Shown here piece by piece: positions 51,301 to 64,000 of a stretch of 64,000 nt of DNA (its first letter is position 1; each line of letters starts with the position of its first letter). The position numbers were made by a program, and so were the translations under genes. The stretch lies in NCBI RefSeq assembly GCF_037126465.1, contig NC_088201.1:141548376-141612375 (forward strand), in the 5' to 3' direction. Below the pieces are notes generated by a model. The model ran no database searches, was not told the DNA's origin, and saw only the letters and a program-made list of their open reading frames with translations. The DNA comes from Ornithodoros turicata (taxonomy: Eukaryota > Arthropoda > Arachnida > Ixodida > Argasidae).

Positions 51301-54300
51301 TAGACGGTCCCAACGTGTCCGCATCGAAGTACTTTGTTGTGCGATGTCTTTGCCAACACGTCGGAATCGTTAAACAAAATGGAGTATTGGAGCATTACGA
51401 AAACGCATCTGAAGCGGCAACAATCTGCTCCTAAAGCGTTATCTGTATTATCCAACTAGCGTTATATAGCTTACGCGTTACGAAAAAGCATCTGAAGCTG
51501 CAACAATCTGTATACTCCAAAAGCGTTATCTGCAACATTCAACTAGCGTTATATAGCTTACGCGTTACGAAAAAGCATGTGAAGCTGCAACAATGTACTC
51601 CAAAATACGACACAGGCGCCGACTCACCTTAATGGCTACCGAGTACCGACTAAGCCACTGTGTCGTAGACGGCCCCAACGTGTCTGCATCGAAGTACTTT
51701 GTTGTGTGACCTCTTTATTACACGCCGGGATCGTTAAAAAAAATTGGAGTATTGGAGCGATGCGAAAACGCATCTGAAGCTGCAACAATCTGCTCCTAAA
51801 GCGTTATCTGTATCATCCAACTAGCGTTATATTACGCGTAACGAAAAAGCATCTGAAGCTGCAACAATGTATATACTCCAAAAGCGTTATCTGCAGCATT
51901 CAACTAGCGTTATATAGCTTACGCGTTACGAAAAAGCATGTGAAGCTGCAACAATGTACTCCAAAATACGACACAGGCGCCGACTCGCCTTAATGGCCAC
52001 CGAGTACCGACTATGCCACTGTGTCGTAGACGGTCCCAACGTGTCTGCATCGAAGTACATTGTTGTGTGATCTCTTTGCCAACACGTCGGGATCGTTAAA
52101 AAAAGGAGTATTGAAGCATTACGAAAACGCATCTGAAGCTGCAACAATCTGCTCCTAAAGCGTTATCTGTATCCTCCAACTAGCGTTATATAGCTTACGC
52201 GTTACGAAAAAGCATCTGAAGCTGCAACAATCTGTATACTCCAAAAGCGTTATCTGCAACATTCAACTAGCGTTATATAGCTTACGCGTTACGAAAAAGC
52301 ATGTGAAGCTGCAACAATGTACTCCAAAATACGACACAGGCGCCGACTCACCTTAATGGCTACCGAGTACCGACTAAGCCACTGTTTCGTAGACGGTCCC
52401 AACGTGTCTGCATCGAAGTACTTTGTTGTGTGACCTCTTTGCCAACACGCCGCGATCGTTAAAAAAAATTGGAGTATTGGAGCGTTACGAAAACGCATCT
52501 GAAGCTGCAACAATCTATATACTCCAAAAGCGTTATCTGCAGCATTCAACTACCATTATATAGCTTACGCGTTACGAAAAAGCATGTGAAGCTGCAACAA
52601 TGTACTCCAAAATACGACACAGGCGCCGACTCACCTTAATGGCGACCGAGTACCGACTAAGCCACTGTTTCGTAGACGGTCCCAACGTGTCTGCATCGAA
52701 GTACTTTGTTGTGTGACCTCTTTGCCAACACGCCGCGATCGTTAAAAAAAATTGGAGTATTGGAGCGTTACGAAAACGCATCTGAAGCTGCAACAATCTA
52801 TATACTCCAAAAGCGTTATCTGCAGCATTCAACTACCATTATATAGCTTACGCGTTACGAAAAAGCATGTGAAGCTGCAACAATGTACTCCAAAATACGA
52901 CACAGGCGCCGACTCACCTTAATGGCGACCGAGTACCGACTAAGCCACTGTTTCGTAGACGGTCCCAACGTGTCTGCATCGAAGTACTTTGTTGTGTGAC
53001 CTCTTTGCCAACACGCCGCGATCGTTAAAAAAAATTGGAGTATTGGAGCGTTACGAAAACGCATCTGAAGCTGCAACAATCTATATACTCCAAAAGCGTT
53101 ATCTGCAGCATTCAACTACCATTATATAGCTTACGCGTTACGAAAAAGCATGTGAAGCTGCAACAATGTACTCCAAAATACGACACAGGTGCCGACTCGC
53201 CTTAATGGCCACCGAGTACCGACTAAGCCACTGTGTCGTAGACGGTCCCAACGTGACTGCATCGAAGTACTTTGTTGTGTGACCTCTTTGCCAACACGCC
53301 GGGATCGTTAAAAAAAATTGGAGTATTGGAGCATTACAAAAACGCATCTGAAGCTGCAACAATCTGGTCCTAAAGCGTTATCTGTATCATCCAACTAGCG
53401 TTATATAGCTTACGCGTTACGAAAAAGCATCTGAAGCTGCAACAATGTATATACTCCAAAAGCGTTATCTGCAGCATTCAACTAGCGTTATATAGCTTAC
53501 GCGTTACGAAAAAGCATGTTAAGCTGCAACAATGTACTCCAAAATACGACACAGGCGCCAGCTCGCCTTAATGGCCACCGAGTACCGACTAAGCCACTGT
53601 GTCGTAGACGGTCCCAACGTGTCCGCATCGAAGTACTTTGTTGTGCGATGTCTTTGCCAACACGTCGGAATCGTTAAACAAAATGGAGTATTGGAGCATG
53701 ACGAAAACGCATCTGAAGCGGCAACAATCTGCTCCTAAAGCGTTATCTGTATTATCCAACTAGCGTTATATAGCTTACGCGTTACGAAAAAGCATCTGAA
53801 GCTGCAACAATCTGTATACTCCAAAAGCGTTATCTGCAACATTCAACTAGCGTTATATAGCTTACGGGTTACGAAAAAGCATGTGAAGCTGCAACAATGT
53901 ACTCCAAAATACGACACAGGCGCCGACTCACCTTAATGGCTACCGAGTACCGACTAAGCCACTGTGTCGTAGACGGCCCCAACGTGTCTGCATCGAAGTA
54001 CTTTGTTGTGTGACCTCTTTATTACACGCCGGGATCGTTAAAAAAATTGGAGTATTGGAGCGTTACGAAAACGCATCTGAAGCTGCAACAATCTGCTCCT
54101 AAAGCGTTATCTGTATCATCCAACTAGCGTTATATTACGCGTAACGAAAAAGCATCTGAAGCTGCAACAATGTATATACTCCAAAAGCGTTATCTGCAGC
54201 ATTCAACTAGCGTTATATAGCTTACGCGTTACGAAAAAGCATGTGAAGCTGCAACAATGTACTCCAAAATACGACACAGGCGCCGACTCGCCTTAATGGC

Positions 54301-57300
54301 CACCGAGTACCGACTATGCCACTGTGTCGTTGACGGTCCCAACGTGTCTGCATCGAAGTACATTGTTGTGTGATCTCTTTGCCAACACGTCGGGATCGTT
54401 AAAAAAAGGAGTATTGAAGCATTACGAAAACGCATCTGAAGCTGCAACAATCTGCTCCTAAAGCGTTATCTGTATCCTCCAACTAGCGTTATATAGCTTA
54501 CGCGTTACGAAAAAGCATCTGAAGCTGCAACAATCTGTATACTCCAAAAGCGTTATCTGCAACATTCAACTAGCGTTATATAGCTTACGCGTTACGAAAA
54601 AGCATGTGAAGCTGCAACAATGTACTCGAAAATACGACACAGGCGCCGACTCACCTTAATGGCTACCGAGTACCGACTAAGCCACTGTGTCGTAGACGGT
54701 CCCAACGTGTCTGCATCGAAGTACTTTGTTGTGTGACCTCTTTGCCAACACGCCGAGATCGTTAAAAAAAATTGGAGTATTGGAGCGTTACGAAAACGCA
54801 TCTGAAGCTGCAACAATCTATATACTCCAAAAGCGTTATCTGCAGCATTCAACTACCATTATATAGCTTACGCGTTACGAAAAAGCATGTGAAGCTGCAA
54901 CAATGTATTCCAAAATACGACACAGGCGCCGACTCGCCTTAATGGCCACCGAGTACCGACTAAGCCACTGTGTCGTAGACGGTCCCAACGTGACCGCATC
55001 GAAGTACTTTGTTGTGTGACCTCTTTGCCAACACGCCGGGATCGTTAAAAAAAAATTGGAGTATTGGAGCATTACAAAAACGTATCTGAAGCTGCAACAA
55101 TCTGCTCCTAAAGCGTTATCTGTATCATCCAACTAGCGTTATATAGCTTACGCGTTACGAAAAAGCATCTGAAGCTGCAACAATCTATATTCTCCAAAAG
55201 CGTTATCTGCAGCATTCAACTAGCGTTATATAGCTTACGCGTTACGAAAAGCATGTGAAGCTGCAACAATGTACTCCAAAATACGACACAGGCGCCGACT
55301 CGCCTTAATGGCTACCGAGTACCGACTAAGCCACTGTGTCGTAGACGGTCCCAACGTGACTGCATCGAAGTACTTTGTTGTGTGACCTCTTTGCCAACAC
55401 GTCGGGATCGTTAAAAAAGGAGTATTGAAGCATTACGAAAACGCATCTGAAGCTGCAACAATCTGCTCCTAAAGCGTTATCTGTATTATCCAACTAGCGT
55501 TATATAGCTTACGCGTTACGAAAAAGCATCTGAAGCTGCAACAATCTGTATACTCCAAAAGCGTTATCTGCAACATTCAACTAGCGTTATATAGCTTACG
55601 CGTTACGAAAAAGCATGTGAAGCTGCAACAATGTACTCCAAAATACGACACAGGCGCCGACTCACCTTAATGGCTACCGAGTACCGACTAAGCCACTGTG
55701 TCGTAGACGGCCCCAACGTGTCTGCATCGAAGTACTTTGTTGTGTGACCTCTTTATTACACGCCGGGATCGTTAAAAAAAATTGGAGTATTGGAGCGTTA
55801 CGAAAACGCATCTGAAGCTGCAACAATCTGCTCCTAAAGCGTTATCTGTATCATCCAACTAGCGTTATATTACGCGTAACGAAAAAGCATCTGAAGCTGC
55901 AACAATGTATATACTCCAAAAGCGTTATCTGCAGCATTCAACTAGCGTTATATAGCTGACGCGTTACGAAAAAGCATGTGAAGCTGCAACAATGTACTCC
56001 AAAATACGACACAGGCGCCGACTCGCCTTAATGGCCACCGAGTACCGACTATGCCACTGTGTCGTTGACGGTCCCAACGTGTCTGCATCGAAGTACATTG
56101 TTGTGTGATCTCTTTGCCAACACGTCGGGATCGTTAAAAAAAGGAGTATTGAAGCATTACGAAAACGCATCTGAAGCTGCAACAATCTGCTCCTAAAGCG
56201 TTATCTGTATCCTCCAACTAGCGTTATATAGCTTACGCGTTACGAAAAAGCATCTGAAGCTGCAACAATCTGTATACTCCAAAAGCGTTATCTGCAACAT
56301 TCAACTAGCGTTATATAGCTTACGCGTTACGAAAAAGCATGTGAAGCTGCAACAATGTACTCGAAAATACGACACAGGCGCCGACTCACCTTAATGGCTA
56401 CCGAGTACCGACTAAGCCACTGTGTCGTAGACGGTCCCAACGTGTCTGCATCGAAGTACTTTGTTGTGTGACCTCTTTGCCAACACGCCGCGATCGTTAA
56501 AAAAAATTGGAGTATTGGAGCGTTACGAAAACGCATCTGAAGCTGCAACAATCTATATACTCCAAAAGCGTTATCTGCAGCATTCAACTACCATTATATA
56601 GCTTACGCGTTACGAAAAAGCATGTGAAGCTGCAACAATGTATTCCAAAATGCGACACAGGCGCCGACTCGCCTTAATGGCCACCGAGTACCGACTAAGC
56701 CACTGTGTCGTAGACGGTCCCAACGTGACCGCATCGAAGTACTTTGTTGTGTGACCTCTTTGCCAACACGCCGGGATCGTTAAAAAAAAATTGGAGTATT
56801 GGAGCATTACAAAAACGTATCTGAAGCTGCAACAATCTGCTCCTAAAGCGTTATCTGTATCATCCAACTAGCGTTATATAGCTTACGCGTTACGAAAAAG
56901 CATCTGAAGCTGCAACAATCTATATTCTCCAAAAGCGTTATCTGCAGCATTCAACTAGCGTTATATAGCTTACGCGTTACGAAAAGCATGTGAAGCTGCA
57001 ACAATGTACTCCAAAATACGACACAGGCGCCGACTCGCCTTAATGGCTACCGAGTACCGACTAAGCCACTGTGTCGTAGACGGTCCCAACGTGACTGCAT
57101 CGAAGTACTTTGTTGTGTGACCTCTTTGCCAACACGTCGGGATCGTTAAAAAAGGAGTATTGAAGCATTACGAAAACGCATCTGAAGCTGCAACAATCTG
57201 CTCCTAAAGCGTTATCTGTATTATCCAACTAGCGTTATATAGCTTACGCGTTACGAAAAAGCATCTGAAGCTGCAACAATCTGTATACTCCAAAAGCGTT

Positions 57301-60106
57301 ATCTGCAACATTCAACTAGCGTTATATAGCTTACGCGTTACGAAAAAGCATGTGAAGCTGCAACAATGTACTCCAAAATACGACACAGGCGCCGACTCAC
57401 CTTAATGGCTACCGAGTACCGACTAAGCCACTGTGTCGTAGACGGCCCCAACGTGTCTGCATCGAAGTACTTTGTTGTGTGACCTCTTTGCTACACGCCG
57501 GGATCGTTAAAAAAAATTGGAGTATTGGAGCGTTACGAAAACGCATCTGAAGCTGCAACAATCTGCTCCTAAAGCGTTATCTGTATCATCCAACTAGCGT
57601 TATATTACGCGTTACGAAAAAGCATGTGAAGCTGCAACAATGTACTCCAAAATACGACACAGGCGCCGACTCGCCTTAATGGCCACCGAGTACCGACTAT
57701 GCCACTGTGTCGTAGACGGTCCCAACGTGTCCGCATCGAAGTACATTGTTGTGTGATCTCTTTGCCAACACGTCGGGATCGTTAAACAAAATGGAGTATT
57801 GGAGCATTACGAAAACGCATCTGAAGCTGCAACAATCTGCTCCTAAAGCGTTATCTGTATCATCCAACTAGCGTTATATAGCTTACGCGTTACGAAAAAG
57901 CATCTGAAGCTGCAACAATCTATATACTCCAAAAGCGTTATCTGCAGCATTCAACTAGCGTTATATAGCTTACGCGTTACGAAAAGCATGTGAAGCTGCA
58001 ACAATGTACTCCAAAATACGACACAGGCGCCGACTCGCCTTTATGGCTACCGAGTACCGACTAAGCCACTGTGTTGTAGACGGTCCCAACGTGACTGCAT
58101 CGAAGTACTTTGTTGTGTGACCTCTTTGCCAACACGTCGGGATCGTCAAAACAAATTCGAGTATTGAAGCATTACGAAAACGCATCTGAAGCTGCAACAA
58201 TGTATATACTCCAAAAGCGTTATCTGCAGCATTCAACTAGCGTTATATAGCTTACGCGTTACGAAAAAGCATGTGAAGCTGCAACAATGTACTCCAAAAT
58301 ACGACACAGGCGCCGACTCGCCTTAATGGCCACCGAGTACCGACTATGCCACTGTGTCGTAGACGGTCCCAACGTGACTGCATCGAAGTACTTTGTTGTG
58401 TGACCTCTTTGCCAACACGTCGGGATCGTTAAAACAAATTCGAGTATTGAAGCATTACGAAAACGCATCTGAAGCTGCAACAATGTATATACTCCAAAAG
58501 CGTTATCTGCAGCATTCAACTAGCGTTATATAGCTTACGCGTTACGAAAAAGCATGTGAAGCTGCAACAATGTACTCCAAAATACGACACAGGCGCCGAC
58601 TCGCCTTAATGGCCACCGAATACCGACTATGCCACTGTGTCGTAGACGGTCCCAACGTGACTGCATCGAAGTACTTTGTTGTGTGACCTCTTTGCCAACA
58701 CGTCGGGATCGTTAAAACAAATTCGAGTATTGAAGCATTACGAAAACGCATCTGAAGCTGCAACAATGTATATACTCCAAAAGCGTTATCTGCAGCATTC
58801 AACTAGCGTTATATAGCTTACGCGTTACGAAAAAGCATGTGAAGCTGCAACAATGTACTCCAAAATACGACACAGGCGCCGACTCGCCTTAATGGCCACC
58901 GAGTACCGACTATGCCACTGTGTCGTAGACGGTCCCAACGTGACTGCATCGAAGTACTTTGTTGTGTGACCTCTTTGCCAACACGTCGGGATCGTTAAAA
59001 CAAATTCGAGTATTGAAGCATTACGAAAACGCATCTGAAGCTGCAACAATCTATATACTCCAAAAGCGTTATCTGCAGCATTCAACTACCATTATATAGC
59101 TTACGCGTTACGAAAAAGCATGTGAAGCTGCAACAATGTATTCCAAAATACGACACAGGCGCCGACTCGCCTTAATGGCCACCGAGTACCGACTAAGCCA
59201 CTGTGTCGTAGACGGTCCCAACGTGCCTGCATCGAAGTAGTTTGTTGTGTGACCTCTTTGCCAACACGCCGGGATCGTTAAAAAAAATTGGAGTATTGGA
59301 GCATTACAAAAACGCATCTGAAGCTGCAACAATCTGGTCCTAAAGCGTTATCTGTATCATCCAACTAGCGTTATGTAGCTTACGCGTTAGGAAAAAGCAT
59401 CTGAAGCTGCAACAATGTATATACTCCAAAAGCGTTATCTGCAGCATTCAACTAGCGTTATATAGCTTACGCGTTACGAAAAAGCATGTGAAGCTGCAAC
59501 AATGTACTCCAAAATACGACACAGGCGCCGACTCGCCTTAATGGCCACCGAGTACCGACTAAGCCACTGTGTCGTAGACGGCCCCAACGTGTCTGCATCG
59601 AAGTACTTTGTTGTGTGACCTCTTTGCCAACACGCCGGGATCGTTAAAAAAAATTGGAGTATTGGAGCGTTACGAAAACGCATCTGAAGCTGCAACAATC
59701 TGCTCCTAAAGCGTTATCTGTATCATCCAACTAGCGTTATATTACGCGTTACGAAAAAGCATGTGAAGCTGCAACAATGTACTCCAAAATACGACACAGG
59801 CGCCGACTCGCCTTAATGGCCACCGAGTACCGACTATGCCACTGTGTCGTAGACGGTCCCAACGTGTCCGCATCGAAGTACATTGTTGTGTGATCTCTTT
59901 GCCAACACGTCGGGATCGTTAAACAAAATGGAGTATTGGAGCATTACGAAAACGCATCTGAAGCTGCAACAATCTGCTCCTAAAGCGTTATCTGTATCAT
60001 CCAACTAGCGTTATATAGCTTACGCGTTACGAAAAAGCATCTGAAGCTGCAACAATCTATATACTCCAAAAGCGTTATCTGCAGCATTCAACTAGCGTTA
60101 TATAGC

Positions 60107-62526
60107 TTACGCGTTACGAAAAGCATGTGAAGCTGCAACAATGTACTCCAAAATACGACACAGGCGCCGACTCGCCTTTATGGCTACCGAGTACCGACTA
60201 AGCCACTGTGTTGTAGACGGTCCCAACGTGACTGCATCGAAGTACTTTGTTGTGTGACCTCTTTGCCAACACGTCGGGATCGTCAAAACAAATTCGAGTA
60301 TTGAAGCATTACGAAAACGCATCTGAAGCTGCAACAATGTATATACTCCAAAAGCGTTATCTGCAGCATTCAACTAGCGTTATATAGCTTACGCGTTACG
60401 AAAAAGCATGTGAAGCTGCAACAATGTACTCCAAAATACGACACAGGCGCCGACTCGCCTTAATGGCCACCGAGTACCGACTATGCCACTGTGTCGTAGA
60501 CGGTCCCAACGTGACTGCATCGAAGTACTTTGTTGTGTGACCTCTTTGCCAACACGTCGGGATCGTTAAAACAAATTCGAGTATTGAAGCATTACGAAAA
60601 CGCATCTGAAGCTGCAACAATGTATATACTCCAAAAGCGTTATCTGCAGCATTCAACTAGCGTTATATAGCTTACGCGTTACGAAAAAGCATGTGAAGCT
60701 GCAACAATGTACTCCAAAATACGACACAGGCGCCGACTCGCCTTAATGGCCACCGAATACCGACTATGCCACTGTGTCGTAGACGGTCCCAACGTGACTG
60801 CATCGAAGTACTTTGTTGTGTGACCTCTTTGCCAACACGTCGGGATCGTTAAAACAAATTCGAGTATTGAAGCATTACGAAAACGCATCTGAAGCTGCAA
60901 CAATGTATATACTCCAAAAGCGTTATCTGCAGCATTCAACTAGCGTTATATAGCTTACGCGTTACGAAAAAGCATGTGAAGCTGCAACAATGTACTCCAA
61001 AATACGACACAGGCGCCGACTCGCCTTAATTGCCACCGAGTACCGACTATGCCACTGTGTCGTAGACGGTCCCAACGTGACTGCATCGAAGTACTTTGTT
61101 GTGTGACCTCTTTGCCAACACGTCGGGATCGTTAAAACAAATTCGAGTATTGAAGCATTACGAAAACGCATCTGAAGCTGCAACAATGTATATACTCCAA
61201 AAGCGTTATCTGCAGCATTCAACTAGCGTTATATAGCTTACGCGTTACGAAAAAGCATGTGAAGCTGCAACAATGTACTCCAAAATACGACACAGGCGCC
61301 GACTCGCCTTAATGGCCACCGAGTACCGACTATGCCACTGTGTCGTAGACGGTCCCAACGTGACTGCATCGAAGTACTTTGTTGTGTGACCTCTTTGCCA
61401 ACACGTCGGGATCGTTAAAACAAATTCGAGTATTGAAGCATTACGAAAACGCATCTGAAGCTGCAACAATCTATATACTCCAAAAGCGTTATCTGCAGCA
61501 TTCAACTACCATTATATAGCTTACGCGTTACGAAAAAGCATGTGAAGCTGCAACAATGTATTCCAAAATACGACACAGGCGCCGACTCGCCTTAATGGCC
61601 ACCGAGTACCGACTAAGCCACTGTGTCGTAGACGGTCCCAACGTGCCTGCATCGAAGTAGTTTGTTGTGTGACCTCTTTGCCAACACGCCGGGATCGTTA
61701 AAAAAAATTGGAGTATTGGAGCATTACAAAAACGCATCTGAAGCTGCAACAATCTGGTCCTAAAGCGTTATCTGTATCATCCAACTAGCGTTATGTAGCT
61801 TACGCGTTAGGAAAAAGCATCTGAAGCTGCAACAATGTATATACTCCAAAAGCGTTATCTGCAGCATTCAACTAGCGTTATATAGCTTACGCGTTACGAA
61901 AAAGCATGTGAAGCTGCAACAATGTACTCCAAAATACGACACAGGCGCCGACTCGCCTTAATGGCCACCGAGTACCGACTAAGCCACTGTGTCGTAGACG
62001 GCCCCAACGTGTCTGCATCGAAGTACTTTGTTGTGTGACCTCTTTGCCAACACGCCGGGATCGTTAAAAAAAATTGGAGTATTGGAGCGTTACGAAAACG
62101 CATCTGAAGCTGCAACAATCTGCTCCTAAAGCGTTATCTGTATCATCCAACTAGCGTTATATTACGCGTTACGAAAAAGCATGTGAAGCTGCAACAATGT
62201 ACTCCAAAATACGACACAGGCGCCGACTCGCCTTAATGGCCACCGAGTACCGACTATGCCACTGTGTCGTAGACGGTCCCAACGTGTCCGCATCGAAGTA
62301 CATTGTTGTGTGATCTCTTTGCCAACACGTCGGGATCGTTAAACAAAATGGAGTATTGGAGCATTACGAAAACGCATCTGAAGCTGCAACAATCTGCTCC
62401 TAAAGCGTTATCTGTATCATCCAACTAGCGTTATATAGCTTACGCGTTACGAAAAAGCATCTGAAGCTGCAACAATCTATATACTCCAAAAGCGTTATCT
62501 GCAGCATTCAACTAGCGTTATATAGC
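60107..62526. repeat. Satellite B 2,420-bp higher-order repeat unit
   Basis: The block 60107-62526 repeats from 62527 with only a few substitutions. A third version starting at 57970 is one 283-bp unit shorter (2,137 bp). Further left, 51926 and 54229 begin a comparable 2,303-bp block, and the next is shorter by two units. This indicates ongoing unequal exchange. Confidence 0.85.
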
Positions 62527-63705
62527 TTACGCGTTACGAAAAGCATGTGAAGCTGCAACAATGTACTCCAAAATACGACACAGGCGCCGACTCGCCTTTA
62601 TGGCTACCGAGTACCGACTAAGCCACTGTGTTGTAGACGGTCCCAACGTGACTGCATCGAAGTACTTTGTTGTGTGACCTCTTTGCCAACACGTCGGGAT
62701 CGTCAAAACAAATTCGAGTATTGAAGCATTACGAAAACGCATCTGAAGCTGCAACAATGTATATACTCCAAAAGCGTTATCTGCAGCATTCAACTAGCGT
62801 TATATAGCTTACGCGTTACGAAAAAGCATGTGAAGCTGCAACAATGTACTCCAAAATACGACACAGGCGCCGACTCGCCTTAATGGCCACCGAGTACCGA
62901 CTATGCCACTGTGTCGTAGACGGTCCCAACGTGACTGCATCGAAGTACTTTGTTGTGTGACCTCTTTGCCAACACGTCGGGATCGTTAAAACAAATTCGA
63001 GTATTGAAGCATTACGAAAACGCATCTGAAGCTGCAACAATGTATATACTCCAAAAGCGTTATCTGCAGCATTCAACTAGCGTTATATAGCTTACGCGTT
63101 ACGAAAAAGCATGTGAAGCTGCAACAATGTACTCCAAAATACGACACAGGCGCCGACTCGCCTTAATGGCCACCGAGTACCGACTATGCCACTGTGTCGT
63201 AGACGGTCCCAACGTGACTGCATCGAAGTACTTTGTTGTGTGACCTCTTTGCCAACACGTCGGGATCGTTAAAACAAATTCGAGTATTGAAGCATTACGA
63301 AAACGCATCCGAAGCTGCAACAATGTATATACTCCAAAAGCGTTATCTGCAGCATTCAACTAGCGTTATATAGCTTACGCGTTACGAAAAAGCATGTGAA
63401 GCTGCAACAATGTACTCCAAAATACGACACAGGCGCCGACTCGCCTTAATGGCCACCGAGTACCGACTATGCCACTGTGTCGTAGACGGTCCCAACGTGA
63501 CTGCATCGAAGTACTTTGTTGTGTGACCTCTTTGCCAACACGTCGGGATCGTTAAAACAAATTCGAGTATTGAAGCATTACGAAAACGCATCTGAAGCTG
63601 CAACAATGTATATACTCCAAAAGCGTTATCTGCAGCATTCAACTAGCGTTATATAGCTTACGCGTTACGAAAAAGCATGTGAAGCTGCAACAATGTACTC
63701 CAAAA

Positions 63706-63767
63706 TACGACACAGGCGCCGACTCGCCTTAATGGCCACCGAGTACCGACTATGCCACTGTGTCGTA
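63706..63767 (-). other. tRNA-like inverted repeat in satellite B core (one example)
   Basis: TACGACACAG (63706-63715) and CTGTGTCGTA (63758-63767) form a perfect 10-bp stem. Inside are ACTCG (63722-63726) and CGAGT (63740-63744), a second stem with a 13-base loop. On the minus strand TGGCATAGTCGGT lies between the two stems and fits the tRNA A-box consensus. No B box is present. The pattern repeats in every unit with minor changes. Confidence 0.55.
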
Positions 63768-64000
63768 GACGGTCCCAACGTGACTGCATCGAAGTACTTT
63801 GTTGTGTGACCTCTTTGCCAACACGTCGGGATCGTTAAAACAAATTCGAGTATTGAAGCATTACGAAAACGCATCTGAAGCTGCAACAATCTATATACTC
63901 CAAAAGCGTTATCTGCAGCATTCAACTACCATTATATAGCTTACGCGTTACGAAAAAGCATGTGAAGCTGCAACAATGTATTCCAAAATACGACACAGGC

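Larger units (their letters stand above)
48336..64000. repeat. Satellite B, ~283/366-bp tandem array
   Basis: About 48 units, each a ~200-bp core (CAAAATACGACACAGGCGCC through CAACACGTCGGGATCGTT) plus one, two or more ~83-87-bp sub-repeats (GCGTTATATAGCTTACGCG, AAAGCATCTGAAGCTGCAAC, AAAGCGTTATCTG). One sub-repeat gives 283 bp and two give 366 bp. The array runs off the window end. The recurring 86-codon minus-strand frame is a by-product of the core sequence. Confidence 0.97.

Noticed and set aside
58259..63925. Repeated 86-codon minus-strand frame (begins MNAADNAFGVY) in satellite B
   Set aside because: It recurs only because the DNA repeats; several units have it shortened or disrupted, and the differences are not biased toward synonymous positions as far as can be judged by eye.

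Overview
The window is repeat-dominated eukaryotic DNA, best explained as an arthropod genome and most plausibly a tick or other chelicerate. That assignment is an inference from the mix of elements (Penelope-like retroelements with GIY-YIG nucleases, BEL/Pao and Gypsy LTR elements, Harbinger and hAT DNA transposons, many fold-back elements) and cannot be proved from this sequence. I see no intact host gene, no rRNA or tRNA gene, no CRISPR array and no bacterial operon.

Layout. 1-1.48 kb: nothing recognisable. 1.48-6.24 kb: a palindromic element carrying hammerhead-ribozyme cores between (TA)n tracts, a head-to-head inverted Penelope-like element (PLE), and a longer decayed PLE that was itself hit by a 253-bp hAT-type MITE. 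6.24-10.5 kb: mostly unassigned, with a pogo/Tigger-type MITE and weak hints of a spliced gene on the minus strand. 10.5-12.6 kb: a second, 5'-truncated copy of the same PLE family in the opposite orientation, carrying two further insertions. 12.6-13.9 kb: a 383-bp near-perfect palindrome with hammerhead-like cores, then a ~785-bp fold-back element. 14-16.4 kb: Harbinger remnants (transposase fragment on plus, Myb/SANT accessory protein on minus). 16.4-23.2 kb: mostly unassigned, with one ~820-bp fold-back element. 23.2-32.9 kb: a nest. A decayed BEL/Pao element is interrupted by a Gypsy element, whose LTR contains an 836-bp hAT-like element and whose pol contains a 410-bp hAT MITE.

32.9-43.6 kb: satellite A, a tandem array of ~120-125-bp monomers, each with a C-tract of about 6-20 bases; its right half has a two-monomer higher-order period of ~248 bp. 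43.6-48.3 kb: a mosaic between the two satellites, with stray satellite A monomers, two copies of a fold-back sequence, and a ~1.1-kb direct duplication that carries promoter-like motifs (three TGACGT sites exactly 10 bp apart plus two CCAAT boxes). 48.3 kb to the window end: satellite B, units of ~283 or ~366 bp that are assembled into higher-order repeats of ~2.3-2.4 kb. Two large adjacent satellites and nested dead transposons suggest pericentromeric or other heterochromatin.

The retroelement genes are all broken by frameshifts, stops or insertions, so none is expected to be active. Most noteworthy are the hammerhead-like ribozyme cores in palindromic elements bordering (TA)n tracts, the 10-bp-phased promoter motifs in the duplicated segment, and the conserved tRNA-like inverted repeat in every satellite B unit.
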